NCBI RefSeq assembly: GCF_052161615.1
Contig: NZ_CP197417.1
Coordinates: 4,774,001 to 4,838,000 of the forward strand
Reading direction: 5' to 3'
From: Aeoliella sp052161615
Lineage (GTDB): Bacteria; Planctomycetota; Planctomycetia; Pirellulales; Lacipirellulaceae
DNA length: 64,000 nt
Within the stretch, counting starts at the first letter, position 1. Each line of letters starts with the position of its first letter. Made by a program: the position numbers and the translations under genes. Below are positions 51,676 through 60,790 of the stretch, piece by piece. The notes beneath the pieces are model-generated. The model made no database searches, had not been told where the DNA came from, and was given only the letters and a program-made list of their open reading frames with translations.

Positions 51676-53034
51676 TTAATAGCGGTAGTAGTCGGGCTTG
51701 TAGGGGCCTTCCATGGGGATGCCCAGGTACTCGGCTTGCTTCTTGGTGAGCTTGGTGAGCTTAACGCCCAGCTTGCCGAGGTGCAGGCGAGCGACTTCTT
51801 CGTCCAGCAGCTTGGGCAGGACGTGGACGCCGAGGGGGTACTCTTGGGGGTTCTGCCACAGGGCTAGCTGTGCCAGCACCTGATTGGTAAACGAGGCGCT
51901 CATGACGAACGAGGGGTGACCGGTGGCACAACCGAGGTTCACCAAACGGCCTTCGGCGAGCACCAGGATCGAGCGACCCGAGTCGTTGAAGGTGTACTTG
52001 TCGACGGCACCGACTTCGGCGGGCTTGATGCGATCTTTCTTCGCGCGGCCAGCCTTCACTTCGCCATTGACCCAAGCCATGTCGATCTCGAGATCGAAGT
52101 GGCCGATGTTGCAGACGATCGCGTCGTTCTTCATCTGCTTCATGTGCTCGCCGGTGATGATGTCACGGCAGCCGGTGGTGGTGACGAAGATGTCGCCTTG
52201 CGCGGCGGCTTCGTCCATGGTCACGACTTCGTAGCCTTCCATCGCGGCTTGCAGGGCGTTGATGGGGTCGATCTCGGTCACCAGGACGCGAGCGCCCAGG
52301 GCCTTCATCGAGTGGGCCGAACCCTTGCCGACGTCGCCGTAACCAGCGACCACAACCACCTTGCCGGCGATCATCACGTCGGTGGCACGCTTGATGCCGT
52401 CGGCGAGCGACTCGCGGCAACCGTACAGGTTGTCGAACTTGCTCTTGGTGCAGGAGTCGTTGACGTTGATCGCGGGGACCTTGAGCTCGCCGCGCTCGTG
52501 CATTTGGTACAGGCGATGGACGCCCGTGGTGGTCTCTTCCGACAAGCCCTTGATGTTATCAAGCAGCTCGGGGAACTTGTTGTGGACCATGGCGGTCAGG
52601 TCGCCACCGTCGTCCAGGATCATGTTCAGCGGCTCGCCGCTGGGGAAGAACAAGGTCTGCTCGATGCACCAATCGAACTCTTCCTCACTCATGCCCTTCC
52701 AGGCGTAGACGGGGATGCCGGCGGCGGCGATGGCACAGGCGGCGTGATCCTGGGTGCTGAAAATATTGCAGCTGCTCCAGGTCACTTCGGCACCCAGGTC
52801 GGCCAGCGTCTCGATCAAGACGGCGGTCTGGATGGTCATGTGGAGGCAACCGGCGATGCGGGCACCCGCCAATGGTTTGCTCTTGCCGTACTTCTCGCGA
52901 AGGGCCATCAGGCCGGGCATTTCGTTCTCAGCGAGCTCGATTTCCTTGCGGCCCCAGGCTGCCAGGCGCTCGAATTCAGCGGGCGAGCACTCCAGGACTT
53001 TGTAGGGCAGCTTTTCGGTGGCAACTTCTGGCAC
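51676..53034 (-). CDS. ahcY: Adenosylhomocysteinase
   Basis: A 452-residue protein with GGAG upstream. It hydrolyses S-adenosylhomocysteine to adenosine and homocysteine in the methyl cycle. Diagnostic segments: GARIAGCLHMTIQTAVLIETL, WSSCNIFSTQDHAACAIAA, VNDSCTKSKFDNLYGCRESL, the NAD-binding VVVAGYGDVGKGSAHSMKAL, FVTTTGCRDIITGEHM, CNIGHFDLEIDM, and the C-terminal KPDYYRY. The leader at 53035-53100 has two hairpins (GGGCCT and CCCCCA/TGGGGG stems), but I could not match it to an SAH riboswitch. Confidence 0.97.
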   Translation of the reverse strand: MPEVATEKLPYKVLECSPAEFERLAAWGRKEIELAENEMPGLMALREKYGKSKPLAGARIAGCLHMTIQTAVLIETLADLGAEVTWSSCNIFSTQDHAACAIAAAGIPVYAWKGMSEEEFDWCIEQTLFFPSGEPLNMILDDGGDLTAMVHNKFPELLDNIKGLSEETTTGVHRLYQMHERGELKVPAINVNDSCTKSKFDNLYGCRESLADGIKRATDVMIAGKVVVVAGYGDVGKGSAHSMKALGARVLVTEIDPINALQAAMEGYEVVTMDEAAAQGDIFVTTTGCRDIITGEHMKQMKNDAIVCNIGHFDLEIDMAWVNGEVKAGRAKKDRIKPAEVGAVDKYTFNDSGRSILVLAEGRLVNLGCATGHPSFVMSASFTNQVLAQLALWQNPQEYPLGVHVLPKLLDEEVARLHLGKLGVKLTKLTKKQAEYLGIPMEGPYKPDYYRY

Positions 53035-53216
53035 GGCGGGGACTCTCCTTACTCGGTTAACTAACCCCCAACATGGGGGAGGCCCAAAACAAGCGGGCCT
53101 GACCGGATAGTTTAGTAAGTTGCTGGGTGGATCGACAAGCGGCTAAGTGGGAAAGGGAGTTGCTTTTCTTGTCGCTGGACTCGCAAGTGCTTGAGGCGAC
53201 TCCCAGAAGAAAATGC

Positions 53217-53310
53217 GTGTGAGCCGGGTCGTCCCCGACCCCGGATTAGAGCAGTGGCGAGAGCGGTGCGGTAGGCGGAGTTTCCGGGGCCGGGGACGTC
53301 CCGGCTCACT
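53217..53310. repeat. Paired GAGCCGGG inverted repeat
   Basis: Left arm GTGTGAGCCGGGTCGTCCCC, right arm ending GACGTCCCGGCTCACT; total length 94 bp with an unrelated core. Same length and arms as the element at 54537-54630. Confidence 0.75.
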
Positions 53311-53334
53311 GGGAAGCTACCTCAAGCGATTGTG

Positions 53335-53562
53335 CTATTGGTACCTTGCAAGAGGAGGACCTTGTTCGGGCCTCTTGAACGCTGGATCCCCAATACGAAT
53401 CGCTTCGAAGAATCCTACCGGCCAATCGTTAGATCTCGCTGGCTCCAAGATGATTGCGGGACCTTCGGTGCGTACCTCGGCTACATTTCCAGGCAAGGAA
53501 ATGCCGAGTGGCAACACCACCATCTGCTGGCCATTCCTGGTGATCAATGACGCGGTGTTCAA
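53335..53562 (-). CDS. Orphan VapB/AbrB-type antitoxin-like protein
   Basis: A 75-residue frame starting at TTG with AGGA nearby. NGQQMVVLPLGISLPGNVAE corresponds to the AbrB/VapB beta-barrel (usually NGRSQAVRLPKEF). AIILEPARSNDWPVGFFEAI plus RIGDPAFKRPEQGP matches the C-terminal toxin-binding tail of VapB antitoxins. No PIN-domain VapC toxin follows; the next 220 bp are repeat DNA. It may be a remnant or a free antitoxin that neutralises toxins made elsewhere. Confidence 0.55.
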   Translation of the reverse strand: MNTASLITRNGQQMVVLPLGISLPGNVAEVRTEGPAIILEPARSNDWPVGFFEAIRIGDPAFKRPEQGPPLARYQ

Positions 53563-53692
53563 CTCGCGAATTCCTATACTGGACTCTTGAAACAGTACCC
53601 ACCTCGTACAACGTGCCTAACGAGTGTAGGAGCAGCTTTCCCTCCCCGCGCTTACAGCGCGACCCTCCCGGAGGGAGGGTGAAGGGTGAAAC

Positions 53693-54382
53693 TTATAGTC
53701 GCTCTAGTGCTTCGCGGGCGGCTTCGACGAAGCGGCGGATTTTGTCGGGGTCTTTGACACCTGGGCTCGACTCGACGCCGCTCGCGGTGTCGACGCCGGC
53801 GGGGCGGACGATTCGGATGGCCTCGGCGACGTTCTCGGAAGTGAGTCCGCCGGCGAGAATGAGCGGCACGTCGCCGAGCCAGCGGGAGTGATCGGCCAGG
53901 CCGGCCCACGAGACGGTTTCGCCGGTGCCGCCGTACCTGCCCGGTGTGAAGGCATCCACCAGCACGGCGTCCGGCACCCGGCCGGCGGCGCGGCACGCTT
54001 CGATGTCTTCGGCAATCGCCGCGACGCCGCGGTCGTCCATGCGGCGGGCGCGGATGAGGGGGATGTCGCGCGGGAGTTGGGCCAGGAACTCAGGGGGTTC
54101 GTCGCCGTGGATTTGGATGATGTCAATTTGCGCGAGGTCGACCCGATTACGGATCTCCTCGACACTCGCATTTACGAACAGTCCGACCTGATGAAACGGC
54201 CGGTACACGGTTCGCTTGAGGCTGCGAAGATTCATTGCCTCGACCGTCGGCGCGTCGACGTACCGGGGACTCTTCGCGTAGAAGTTGAGCCCAATTGCGT
54301 CGGCGCCAGCTTCGAACGCAACGCGCCCGTCGGTCGGTCGAGTGATGCCGCAAACTTTAATTTGGAAGGGCGATGCTGGCAT
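53693..54382 (-). CDS. trpF: Phosphoribosylanthranilate isomerase
   Basis: A 229-residue protein. QIKVCGITRPTDG has the catalytic Cys, and ADAIGLNFYAKSPRYV, VGLFVNASVEEI, IDIIQIHGDEPPEFL, VLVDAFTPGRYGGTGE (catalytic Asp) and LILAGGLTSENVAEAI complete the TrpF barrel. It catalyses the Amadori step of tryptophan synthesis. No other trp gene is in the window. Confidence 0.95.
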   Translation of the reverse strand: MPASPFQIKVCGITRPTDGRVAFEAGADAIGLNFYAKSPRYVDAPTVEAMNLRSLKRTVYRPFHQVGLFVNASVEEIRNRVDLAQIDIIQIHGDEPPEFLAQLPRDIPLIRARRMDDRGVAAIAEDIEACRAAGRVPDAVLVDAFTPGRYGGTGETVSWAGLADHSRWLGDVPLILAGGLTSENVAEAIRIVRPAGVDTASGVESSPGVKDPDKIRRFVEAAREALERL

Positions 54383-54767
54383 TGTTAGCAGACGTTCGAT
54401 AGCAGGACCGACGCGGCCGGTGTTGGAGAGCGGATATATAAGTATTAGTGCGTGAGAAACTAGAACGGGTTCGCGGACCTCGTGGAGGGCCGGCTATTGC
54501 GGGGAGTCTTTATTGTAGCACGATGCGAAGGTTGTCGTGTGAGCCGGGTCGTCCTCGACCCCGGACGTGAGAATTATTCATAGTGCTGCGATTGGCAAAC
54601 TTTCCGGGGGCGAGGACGCCCCGGCTCGCTTGGGATTGAATAGCACGCAATGTTTAACCTTTCCGGCGGATTGGAGTTGCCCTCGCTGGTTGGTCGATGG
54701 AAACGACGAGGTACGCCAAGGAGTTGGTGCCCCTCTGCCCGCCGCGACACTTGAAGGACCGAGTTCC
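54383..54767. other. 385-bp divergent spacer with repeat
   Basis: It separates trpF and the ATPase gene and carries the paired repeat at 54537-54630. No other gene seen; the open frame running into the ATPase gene has no domain content here. Confidence 0.6.
54537..54630. repeat. Paired GAGCCGGG inverted repeat
   Basis: Left arm GTGTGAGCCGGGTCGTCCTC, right arm GAGGACGCCCCGGCTCGCT, 94 bp overall, same as the element at 53217-53310 except for the core. Confidence 0.75.
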
Positions 54768-56423
54768 ATGCTGACCATTGCCGACCTTGCCAATAGCCGT
54801 GAGCGAGTTTTTCCGACTCACGCGCGGGTGGAACGCTATTACCCGGCCGCGGCGGCAGAGCATGCTCGCGAAGTGCTGGGGCGGTGCCTCGATCGGGGCG
54901 AGGGTCCCGCGCTCTTGATCGGCTCGCCAGGCACGGGCAAGTCGATGCTGCTCAATGTGCTGGCCGACGATTTGGGCAAGAATCGTCCCGTGGTGTTTCT
55001 CACCAGTGCTCAACTCTGTACCCGGCGTGCGCTGCTGCAGTCGATCCTGTTCGAGCTCGGACAGTCGTATCGCCAGCGCGACGAGGGCGACCTGCGCCTG
55101 GCGCTGATGGACTACCTGCGTAGTGGCGACACGGCCAAGTCGGGTGTGCTGCTGTTGGTGGACGAAGCGCAATCGCTGCCGGTTCGCTTGCTCGAAGAGA
55201 TCCGCATCCTGGGCAACACCGCACACCAAGGTGTGCCCATCGTGCGGCTGCTGCTCGCGGGTTCGGCGCCGCTAGAAGAGACGTTCAACGAGCCCGAGAT
55301 CGAAGCGTTCAATCAGCGCATCGCGGCACGCTGTTATCTCGCGCCGCTCAATCACCACGACACGGTGCAGTACGTTCGTGGTCACTTGGCGGCGGCCGGT
55401 GCGTCGCCCGACCAGTTGTTTACGGCCGACGCGCTCGACTCGGTGTATCGCGCGACGGACGGCATCGCGCGGCTGGTGAATCAGGTTTGCGACCGCGCGT
55501 TGGTACTTGCCGCGGCGCATAAGCAGAAGCAAGTGACGAAGGACATTGTGCAGGGTGCGTGGGCCGACCTGCAGCAATTGCCAACGCCATGGAACTTGCC
55601 CGACGCAGTGGAGTTTGTGGAAAGCCATGCGGACGACGACGATACCGACATCGTCGAGTTCGGCCCGCTGTCGGACGACCATGCCGATGATCGGGCGTCG
55701 TACGCGATGAAGCCCGCGGCTCGGATTCACCAGCCGGAGTTGAGCCATGATCTCGACCTCGACGACGAGTTGGAGTTGGAACCCGAGGAAGTCGAATCAC
55801 TCGCCGTGACGACGGTGGATACGGCGCCGACGCTGCGGCGTAGCGCGCTGGTAAGCGTGAAAGACGAGACGGCTAAGCCGCAAGCGACGACACAGCCGCA
55901 ACCGACGGCTCCACCAAAAGCGCCTTCGGTGGACGATTTGTTTGGCGATTCGTTCGAGGAAGAGGAGATGGTGATCGACGAGTTCCTCGGACTCGAGCAA
56001 ACCATTCCGCCATCGCGTGCCCGGGTGTCGAGTGCGTGCGACGCCGAGCTGAGCCGAATGCTGAGCGCCGTGATGCGAACGAACGACGAGCGGACGAGCG
56101 CCACATCCGTTCTCGATCCGCCGAAGTCGGGGACGAGCTTTGCGGTGGTCGATGCAGCGCTGCACGAAGTCGACGAGCTGCCGCTGACCGAGACGGAACT
56201 GGACGAAGAAGCGGACGAGCTGCTGACCGAGCTGAACACGATTGCCCACGAAGCGCAGCGGGCGACGATCAAGCCGATGGAAACGAAGTCGCCCACAAAG
56301 GCGTGGACGAGCGACGACCTCGAAGAGCTGGTGATCGAAGACGAGATGTCCCTGCCAATGCACTCGGCCGCCGCGCAGCGTGCCGACTATCGTCAGTTGT
56401 TCAAGTCGTTGCGGGATGAGTAA
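54768..56423 (+). CDS. ExeA-like AAA ATPase with an acidic C-terminal extension
   Basis: A 551-residue protein from the ATG at 54768 (AAGGA upstream). Walker A GSPGTGKS at 52-59, Walker B VLLLVDEAQ with Asp132/Glu133, a sensor region LLLAGSAPLEE, and a helical lid (ATDGIARLVNQVCDRALVLAA) are those of the ExeA/GspA/TniB-like ATPase group. Residues about 290-551 are acidic and low in complexity, probably disordered, ending AQRADYRQLFKSLRDE. No secretion or transposition partner lies next to it. Confidence 0.82.
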   Translation: MLTIADLANSRERVFPTHARVERYYPAAAAEHAREVLGRCLDRGEGPALLIGSPGTGKSMLLNVLADDLGKNRPVVFLTSAQLCTRRALLQSILFELGQSYRQRDEGDLRLALMDYLRSGDTAKSGVLLLVDEAQSLPVRLLEEIRILGNTAHQGVPIVRLLLAGSAPLEETFNEPEIEAFNQRIAARCYLAPLNHHDTVQYVRGHLAAAGASPDQLFTADALDSVYRATDGIARLVNQVCDRALVLAAAHKQKQVTKDIVQGAWADLQQLPTPWNLPDAVEFVESHADDDDTDIVEFGPLSDDHADDRASYAMKPAARIHQPELSHDLDLDDELELEPEEVESLAVTTVDTAPTLRRSALVSVKDETAKPQATTQPQPTAPPKAPSVDDLFGDSFEEEEMVIDEFLGLEQTIPPSRARVSSACDAELSRMLSAVMRTNDERTSATSVLDPPKSGTSFAVVDAALHEVDELPLTETELDEEADELLTELNTIAHEAQRATIKPMETKSPTKAWTSDDLEELVIEDEMSLPMHSAAAQRADYRQLFKSLRDE

Positions 56424-56592
56424 ATGGCTGTAGGCTGTGAGGCGGACGCAAGCGAGCGGGGTCCGTTAGGGCCGTGGTGAGTTGGCTGTTGGCTGTAGGC
56501 TGTGAGCCATAAGCAGCGGGAGTTGCGAACTCCACTCGCGCGGGATAGGTTCATAATCTTCCATCCGATCCTCTCGCTCGACTAAAGCTTCT

Positions 56593-57531
56593 ATGACCAC
56601 TTTTCTCGTCACCGGCGGTGCTGGGTTTATTGGGTCGCACATCACGACGGCGCTGGTCGAGCGTGGCGATCAGGTTCGCGTGCTCGATAATTTGGCGAGC
56701 GGGTTTCGCAGGAACCTCGATCATCTCCAGGGCCAGATTGAGTTCGTCGAAGGAGACGCCGCTGACCCGGCGACGGTGGCCCGCGCGGTCGAGGGTGTGG
56801 AAGTGGTGTACCACGAGGCTGCGCTCGCTTCGGTGCCGGCGAGCGTTCGCGATCCCTTGCTCTCGCACCATCAGTGCGCGACGGCGACGGTGAATGTGCT
56901 GACCGCTGCCCAGAAAGCGGGCGTGCGGCGCGTGGTGCTCGCGGCGTCGAGCGCGGCGTATGGCGACCAGCCCAAGCCGGTGAAGCAAGAGACCGACGTG
57001 CTCGATCCGTTGTCGCCCTACGCGGCGGCGAAGATCGCCAGCGAGTTCTACTGCAAATCGTTCACCAAGAGCTTCGGGCTCGAGACCGTTGCGCTACGGT
57101 ACTTCAACGTCTATGGTCCGCGGCAGGATCCCGCGAGCGAGTACTCGGCGGTCATCCCGATATTCGTCAGCAAGATGCTCCGCGGCGAACGGCCCACCGT
57201 GTTTGGCGATGGCATGCAATCGCGCGACTTCGTGTTCGTGTCGGACGTGGTGGCCGCGAACTTGCTGGCCGCCGACGCGAAGGAAGCGGTGGGCGAGTCG
57301 ATCAACGTGGCGTGCGGGCGGCAGTCGACGCTGCTCGATCTCATCGCCGCAATCAACGGGGCGATCGGCACCGACATCGAACCGATCTTCGCTCCGCCCC
57401 GCGCGGGGGACGTCCGCGACAGCATGGCGGATATCACGAAGGCAAAGAAGTGCTTGGGGTACACGCCAAAGGTCGACCTCGCCGAGGGGCTGAAGCGGTC
57501 GATTGCGTATTATCGGGAAGTGAGTAGGTGA
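56593..57531 (+). CDS. NAD-dependent sugar-nucleotide epimerase/dehydratase (WbpP/GalE-like)
   Basis: A 312-residue protein. The Rossmann motif VTGGAGFIGSH, VLDNLASGFRRNLDHL, ALASVPASVRDPLLSH, catalytic YAAAK (Tyr143, Lys147), ALRYFNVYGPRQDP and RDFVFVSDVV are those of extended SDR epimerases, closest to UDP-N-acetylglucosamine/UDP-glucose 4-epimerases. It probably supplies epimerised UDP-sugars for surface polysaccharides. The upstream spacer has repeated GGCTGTAGGCTGTGAG units (56426-56505); the downstream spacer has GAGTAGGT direct repeats (57523-57548). Confidence 0.88.
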   Translation: MTTFLVTGGAGFIGSHITTALVERGDQVRVLDNLASGFRRNLDHLQGQIEFVEGDAADPATVARAVEGVEVVYHEAALASVPASVRDPLLSHHQCATATVNVLTAAQKAGVRRVVLAASSAAYGDQPKPVKQETDVLDPLSPYAAAKIASEFYCKSFTKSFGLETVALRYFNVYGPRQDPASEYSAVIPIFVSKMLRGERPTVFGDGMQSRDFVFVSDVVAANLLAADAKEAVGESINVACGRQSTLLDLIAAINGAIGTDIEPIFAPPRAGDVRDSMADITKAKKCLGYTPKVDLAEGLKRSIAYYREVSR

Positions 57532-57573
57532 GTAGGTGAGTAAGTGAGTTGGGAACGCTCATCCAAGGGGAGA

Positions 57574-57604
57574 GTTTCCGAGGGCGGGGACGCCCCGGCT
57601 CGCT
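57574..57604. repeat. GAGCCGGGGCG repeat, right arm only
   Basis: GTTTCCGAGGGCGGGGACGC followed by CCCGGCTCGCT, the right arm of the paired repeat, without a left arm. Confidence 0.6.
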
Positions 57605-57660
57605 TGAGCTGAGTGGCAACGCTCTAACGGATTAAGTTCTTCGCGGCCCCCCAAGGCGTA

Positions 57661-57681
57661 CACGGCCGGGGCGGCCATGCT
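57661..57681. repeat. GGCCGGGGCGGCC repeat, copy 2
   Basis: CACGGCCGGGGCGGCCATGC, identical to 51643-51663, here just beyond the end of the phosphofructokinase gene. Confidence 0.6.
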
Positions 57682-57701
57682 TCGTACACATTGCTACGTG
57701 C

Positions 57702-58832
57702 TTATTCGTCGCCCATGCAGGTGCCGACTAATCGGGCGGCTTGGATCCAGGGGTGGTCGGGTGGGACGAGCTTTTTGCTGCCGGCTACTTTTTCTAGTTG
57801 CACGGTTTCGGTGGCATCGCCTCGCGCGGCTACCATCACGCCGTATTGGCGACGGGCGAGGACTTCGGCGCACGCGGAACCCAAACGTGTGGCGAGCAGG
57901 CGGTCGGCGGCCGAAGGGGTACCGCCGCGTTGCAGGTGGCCGAGGATGGTGAGGCGCGACTCCATGCCGGTGGCCTTTTCGAGCTGGCCGGTGAGACGGA
58001 GTGTGTGGTCGACGTGCTCCTCATGGAATTGGTTGAGGGCGTCGGAGACGTCCTTCTTGCCTTCGCGGTCTTTGGCCTCTTTCTTCTTCTGCACCAGCTC
58101 GTCGATTTGTTTCTGCTGCTCGATGGTCACGGCACCTTCGGCGACGGCGACGATACTGAAGCGATGGCCGCGGCGAGCACGGCGCTTGATGGCGTTCGCT
58201 ACGACTTCGGCGCTGTAAGGGATCTCGGGAATCAGGATCACGTCGGCACCACCGGCGATGCCCGCGCCAAGCGCAAGCCAACCGGCGCGGTGGCCCATGA
58301 GTTCCACCACGATCACGCGGTGGTGACTGGTGGCCGTGCTATGGAGTCGATCGATGGCCTCGGTCGCGATGCCGAGCGCGGTGTCGAAGCCGAACGAGAC
58401 ATCGGTCTCGGCGATGTCGTTGTCGATGGTCTTGGGGAGGGTGACGACGTTGAGCCCGGCGTCCATCAGCCGCATGGCGTTCTTCTGGGTGCCGCCGCCA
58501 CCGATGCAGACCACGGCTTCGAGTCCGTGGCGGTGGTAGGTCTCGACGATCGCGGGGGTCATGTCCTCGGTGCGGTCGCCGAAAGGCATCTTGTGGGGCT
58601 TGTCGCGACTGGTGCCCAGGATGGTGCCGCCGTCGGTCAGGATGCCCGACAGCTGCTCGCCGGTGATGCGGAGCGTTCGGTCCTGGACCAGGCCGCGGAA
58701 GCCGTCGCGAAAGCCGATCATCGACATGCCGTAGTGATCGAGGGCCGCTTTGCCGAGCCCTCGAATGGCGGCGTTGAGGCCGGGGCAGTCGCCACCGCTG
58801 GTGAGCACGCCAATGCACTGGTCCTTAGCCAT
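57702..58832 (-). CDS. 6-phosphofructokinase-family protein with an altered nucleotide motif
   Basis: A 376-residue protein: GVLTSGGDCPGLNAAIRG, GGTILGTSRDKP, PKTIDNDIAETDVSFGFDTA, MGHRAGWLALGAGIAGGAD, LGHLQRGGTPSAADRL. It has the family fold and the TIDND catalytic Asp (Asp137). However, the usual GGDGS reads GGGGT (111-115), so the Asp equivalent to E. coli Asp103 is Gly113. Lys134 replaces the Gly124 of classical ATP enzymes, as in PPi-dependent and group III enzymes. Activity and phosphoryl donor are therefore uncertain. A paralogue with a normal GGDGS is at 62195. Confidence 0.88.
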   Translation of the reverse strand: MAKDQCIGVLTSGGDCPGLNAAIRGLGKAALDHYGMSMIGFRDGFRGLVQDRTLRITGEQLSGILTDGGTILGTSRDKPHKMPFGDRTEDMTPAIVETYHRHGLEAVVCIGGGGTQKNAMRLMDAGLNVVTLPKTIDNDIAETDVSFGFDTALGIATEAIDRLHSTATSHHRVIVVELMGHRAGWLALGAGIAGGADVILIPEIPYSAEVVANAIKRRARRGHRFSIVAVAEGAVTIEQQKQIDELVQKKKEAKDREGKKDVSDALNQFHEEHVDHTLRLTGQLEKATGMESRLTILGHLQRGGTPSAADRLLATRLGSACAEVLARRQYGVMVAARGDATETVQLEKVAGSKKLVPPDHPWIQAARLVGTCMGDE

Positions 58833-59149
58833 ACGCTTCCGTCTTCCTATTTTCCGCCGTTTTATTGGGTCGATTCCGAGGTGTTTAACTCTATGTTACT
58901 TGGAACGCGGCCAGGCGGAACCGGCGGGCAGGTGGGGAAAGGCCCCCGGGTAGGCGATGCCGTGCAATTCCCCCATTACGTAAAGTCGGAGCGGGAATGC
59001 GCATTTACCGTCCAGTTTGTGGGGGTTCGTACGTTATATTGCGAGCTCCCGCCTGCCGACTCTGGCCCCCAGCGTGGTCAATTTCGACCCTCTTTTGGAC
59101 CTTGGCGAGCTGGGAAAAGGCACAGGGAACAGAACCAACAGGTGGAATA
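58833..59149. other. 317-bp divergent spacer
   Basis: Between the phosphofructokinase gene (minus) and the protease gene (plus). No gene, repeat or clear promoter seen by eye. Confidence 0.4.
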
Positions 59150-60790
59150 ATGATGCTTCGAGTCCGTCGATCGGGCTGCGCGGTGTGCAGCTTTCTGGGG
59201 CTAATTCTCCTTGCGTCGGTGGCCCAGGCCGATGTCTTTCCGAACCCATCGATCGCGGAGAATAGCCGCAGCGGGACCGATCGGTACAACGGGCTGAAGA
59301 AGATCCTGATGATGGTGGTGACGGATGTCGACTCGCAGTTGAGCTCGTCGCAGTTCACCAGTCGGGTGAACACGCTTCGAAGTCGCGAGGAAGACATTCG
59401 CGAATTCTACGCCACCAACTCGGGAGGCAAGTTCGACTTCTACTACGAAGACATCATCGCCACGCCGATCAATCTCAACGATGACAATACCCGGCCGAGC
59501 GATTTCTGGTCCCAGGCACAAACGGTCGCGACAAGCTTAGGGAAGAACCTAGGCGATTACTACATGTTCGCCTACGACATCTCGAGCACGACGAACGACA
59601 CCGGCTGGGCGGGTCTTTCGACGAGCAATCGCATCTACCTGCAATCGATTTCCACCAGCGTGACGCAGCATGAGATTGGTCACCAGGTAGGTGCCGACCA
59701 TGCCAAGGCCTTTCGGCAACTGAACGACAGCAACTTCCACCCCTATACGTTCAATCCAGTGACCCAACAGTACCAGCCTTACACGCCGGGTGGGTCACCT
59801 TACAATCCAGTGCCCTTTGGCGTGGCGTCGTACGAGTATGCCAATCCGTTCGACACCATGGGAAACTCAAGCACTGGCGATTTTCGTATTCGCGAGAAGG
59901 TCGGCGATCTCCAATGGATTCCTGCGTCTCAGCTCCCGCGGGTGGATGGTGCCAGCGGACTTGGCGAGGGAGTACATCGCATTTACGCCCACGATGAGTT
60001 GCAAGCGGTCACAAACGCAGAAGGTGAATTCGGCGTCACGCAAGGCTACGCAACTGGAGTGAACTACGGCCTCACGTACAACCGTCTGGGGCAAGACTAC
60101 GATTCTACCGACCGGCGTTTCGAAGCGGTCACTCAGACCATCGACATTGAGTATCGCTCAGGCGCGGACGGTGCCTACTTTTATCTCGATGGGACCCTAG
60201 TTGACCTAGACTCCGACACTTCCAACCTGGAGCGCCTGCTCGAAGTCGGCCGATCGATTGAAGACATCAACATGGGCATGTCGACGTTCATCGTCGACGC
60301 CGGACAGGTGGGCCAAGATACGCCCAGCATCGATTTCATGGCCTTCAATCCGCCGGCACCCAGCATTCTTGCGTCGAGCTGGTGGAACATCACCGCGGTG
60401 GCGACCGGCGTCGACAGCATTGGCAGCTGGATCGACCTGCAGTTCGAACGCGTGTCGGCACTGAACGACATTGCTGGCGACCTGAACCAGGATGGCGATG
60501 TCGACGAGCTCGATCTCAACCTGTTCATCTCGGGTTGGCGGACCGACACGCTCAACATGTCGAGCATCGATAAGTACCGTCACGGCGACATGAACTTCGA
60601 TGGCATCACGGACCTCAACGACGCGTACCTCTTGCGGCAAGCGTTAATTACCGCTGGAGCTTCGATGGCGGACTTCGCCTCGTACTTCGGCCAGCCGGTG
60701 CCCGAGCCGAGCTCGGTGTATTTGATGGTGCTAGTGGGGATCGCCGTGGGTACGCTGAGTATTCGTCGGAAGCGTGGTTCGCTGATCTAA
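59150..60790 (+). CDS. Secreted metzincin-type metalloprotease with dockerin-like repeat and PEP-CTERM tail
   Basis: A 546-residue protein from the ATG at 59150 (GGTGGA upstream; a second ATG follows directly). Signal peptide CSFLGLILLASVAQA. The zinc site HEIGHQVGADH (His174, Glu175, His178, His184) is the metzincin pattern HExxHxxGxxH, and PFDTMGNSS about 65 residues later fits a Met-turn, as in gametolysin-like (M11) proteases. Dockerin-like GDLNQDGDVDELDLNLF and GDMNFDGITDLNDAYLL, then VPEPSS and a membrane segment, complete it. Probably a surface-sorted protease. Confidence 0.85.
   Translation: MMLRVRRSGCAVCSFLGLILLASVAQADVFPNPSIAENSRSGTDRYNGLKKILMMVVTDVDSQLSSSQFTSRVNTLRSREEDIREFYATNSGGKFDFYYEDIIATPINLNDDNTRPSDFWSQAQTVATSLGKNLGDYYMFAYDISSTTNDTGWAGLSTSNRIYLQSISTSVTQHEIGHQVGADHAKAFRQLNDSNFHPYTFNPVTQQYQPYTPGGSPYNPVPFGVASYEYANPFDTMGNSSTGDFRIREKVGDLQWIPASQLPRVDGASGLGEGVHRIYAHDELQAVTNAEGEFGVTQGYATGVNYGLTYNRLGQDYDSTDRRFEAVTQTIDIEYRSGADGAYFYLDGTLVDLDSDTSNLERLLEVGRSIEDINMGMSTFIVDAGQVGQDTPSIDFMAFNPPAPSILASSWWNITAVATGVDSIGSWIDLQFERVSALNDIAGDLNQDGDVDELDLNLFISGWRTDTLNMSSIDKYRHGDMNFDGITDLNDAYLLRQALITAGASMADFASYFGQPVPEPSSVYLMVLVGIAVGTLSIRRKRGSLI

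Noticed and set aside
51916..53064. A 382-codon plus-strand frame over ahcY
   Set aside because: Antisense shadow; ahcY is unambiguous.
53035..53110. Possible SAH riboswitch in the ahcY leader
   Set aside because: Two hairpins are present, but I could not match the conserved SAH-riboswitch core. A covariance-model search would settle it.
56426..57548. CRISPR-like or phase-variable repeats from the GGCTGTAGGCTGTGAG and GAGTAGGT units
   Set aside because: Only two or three short, uneven units, no spacers, no cas genes; they look like intergenic noise or small tandem repeats.
57798..59150. A 450-codon plus-strand frame over the phosphofructokinase gene
   Set aside because: Antisense shadow of a recognisable enzyme; repetitive Gly/Val/Asp composition and no domain.
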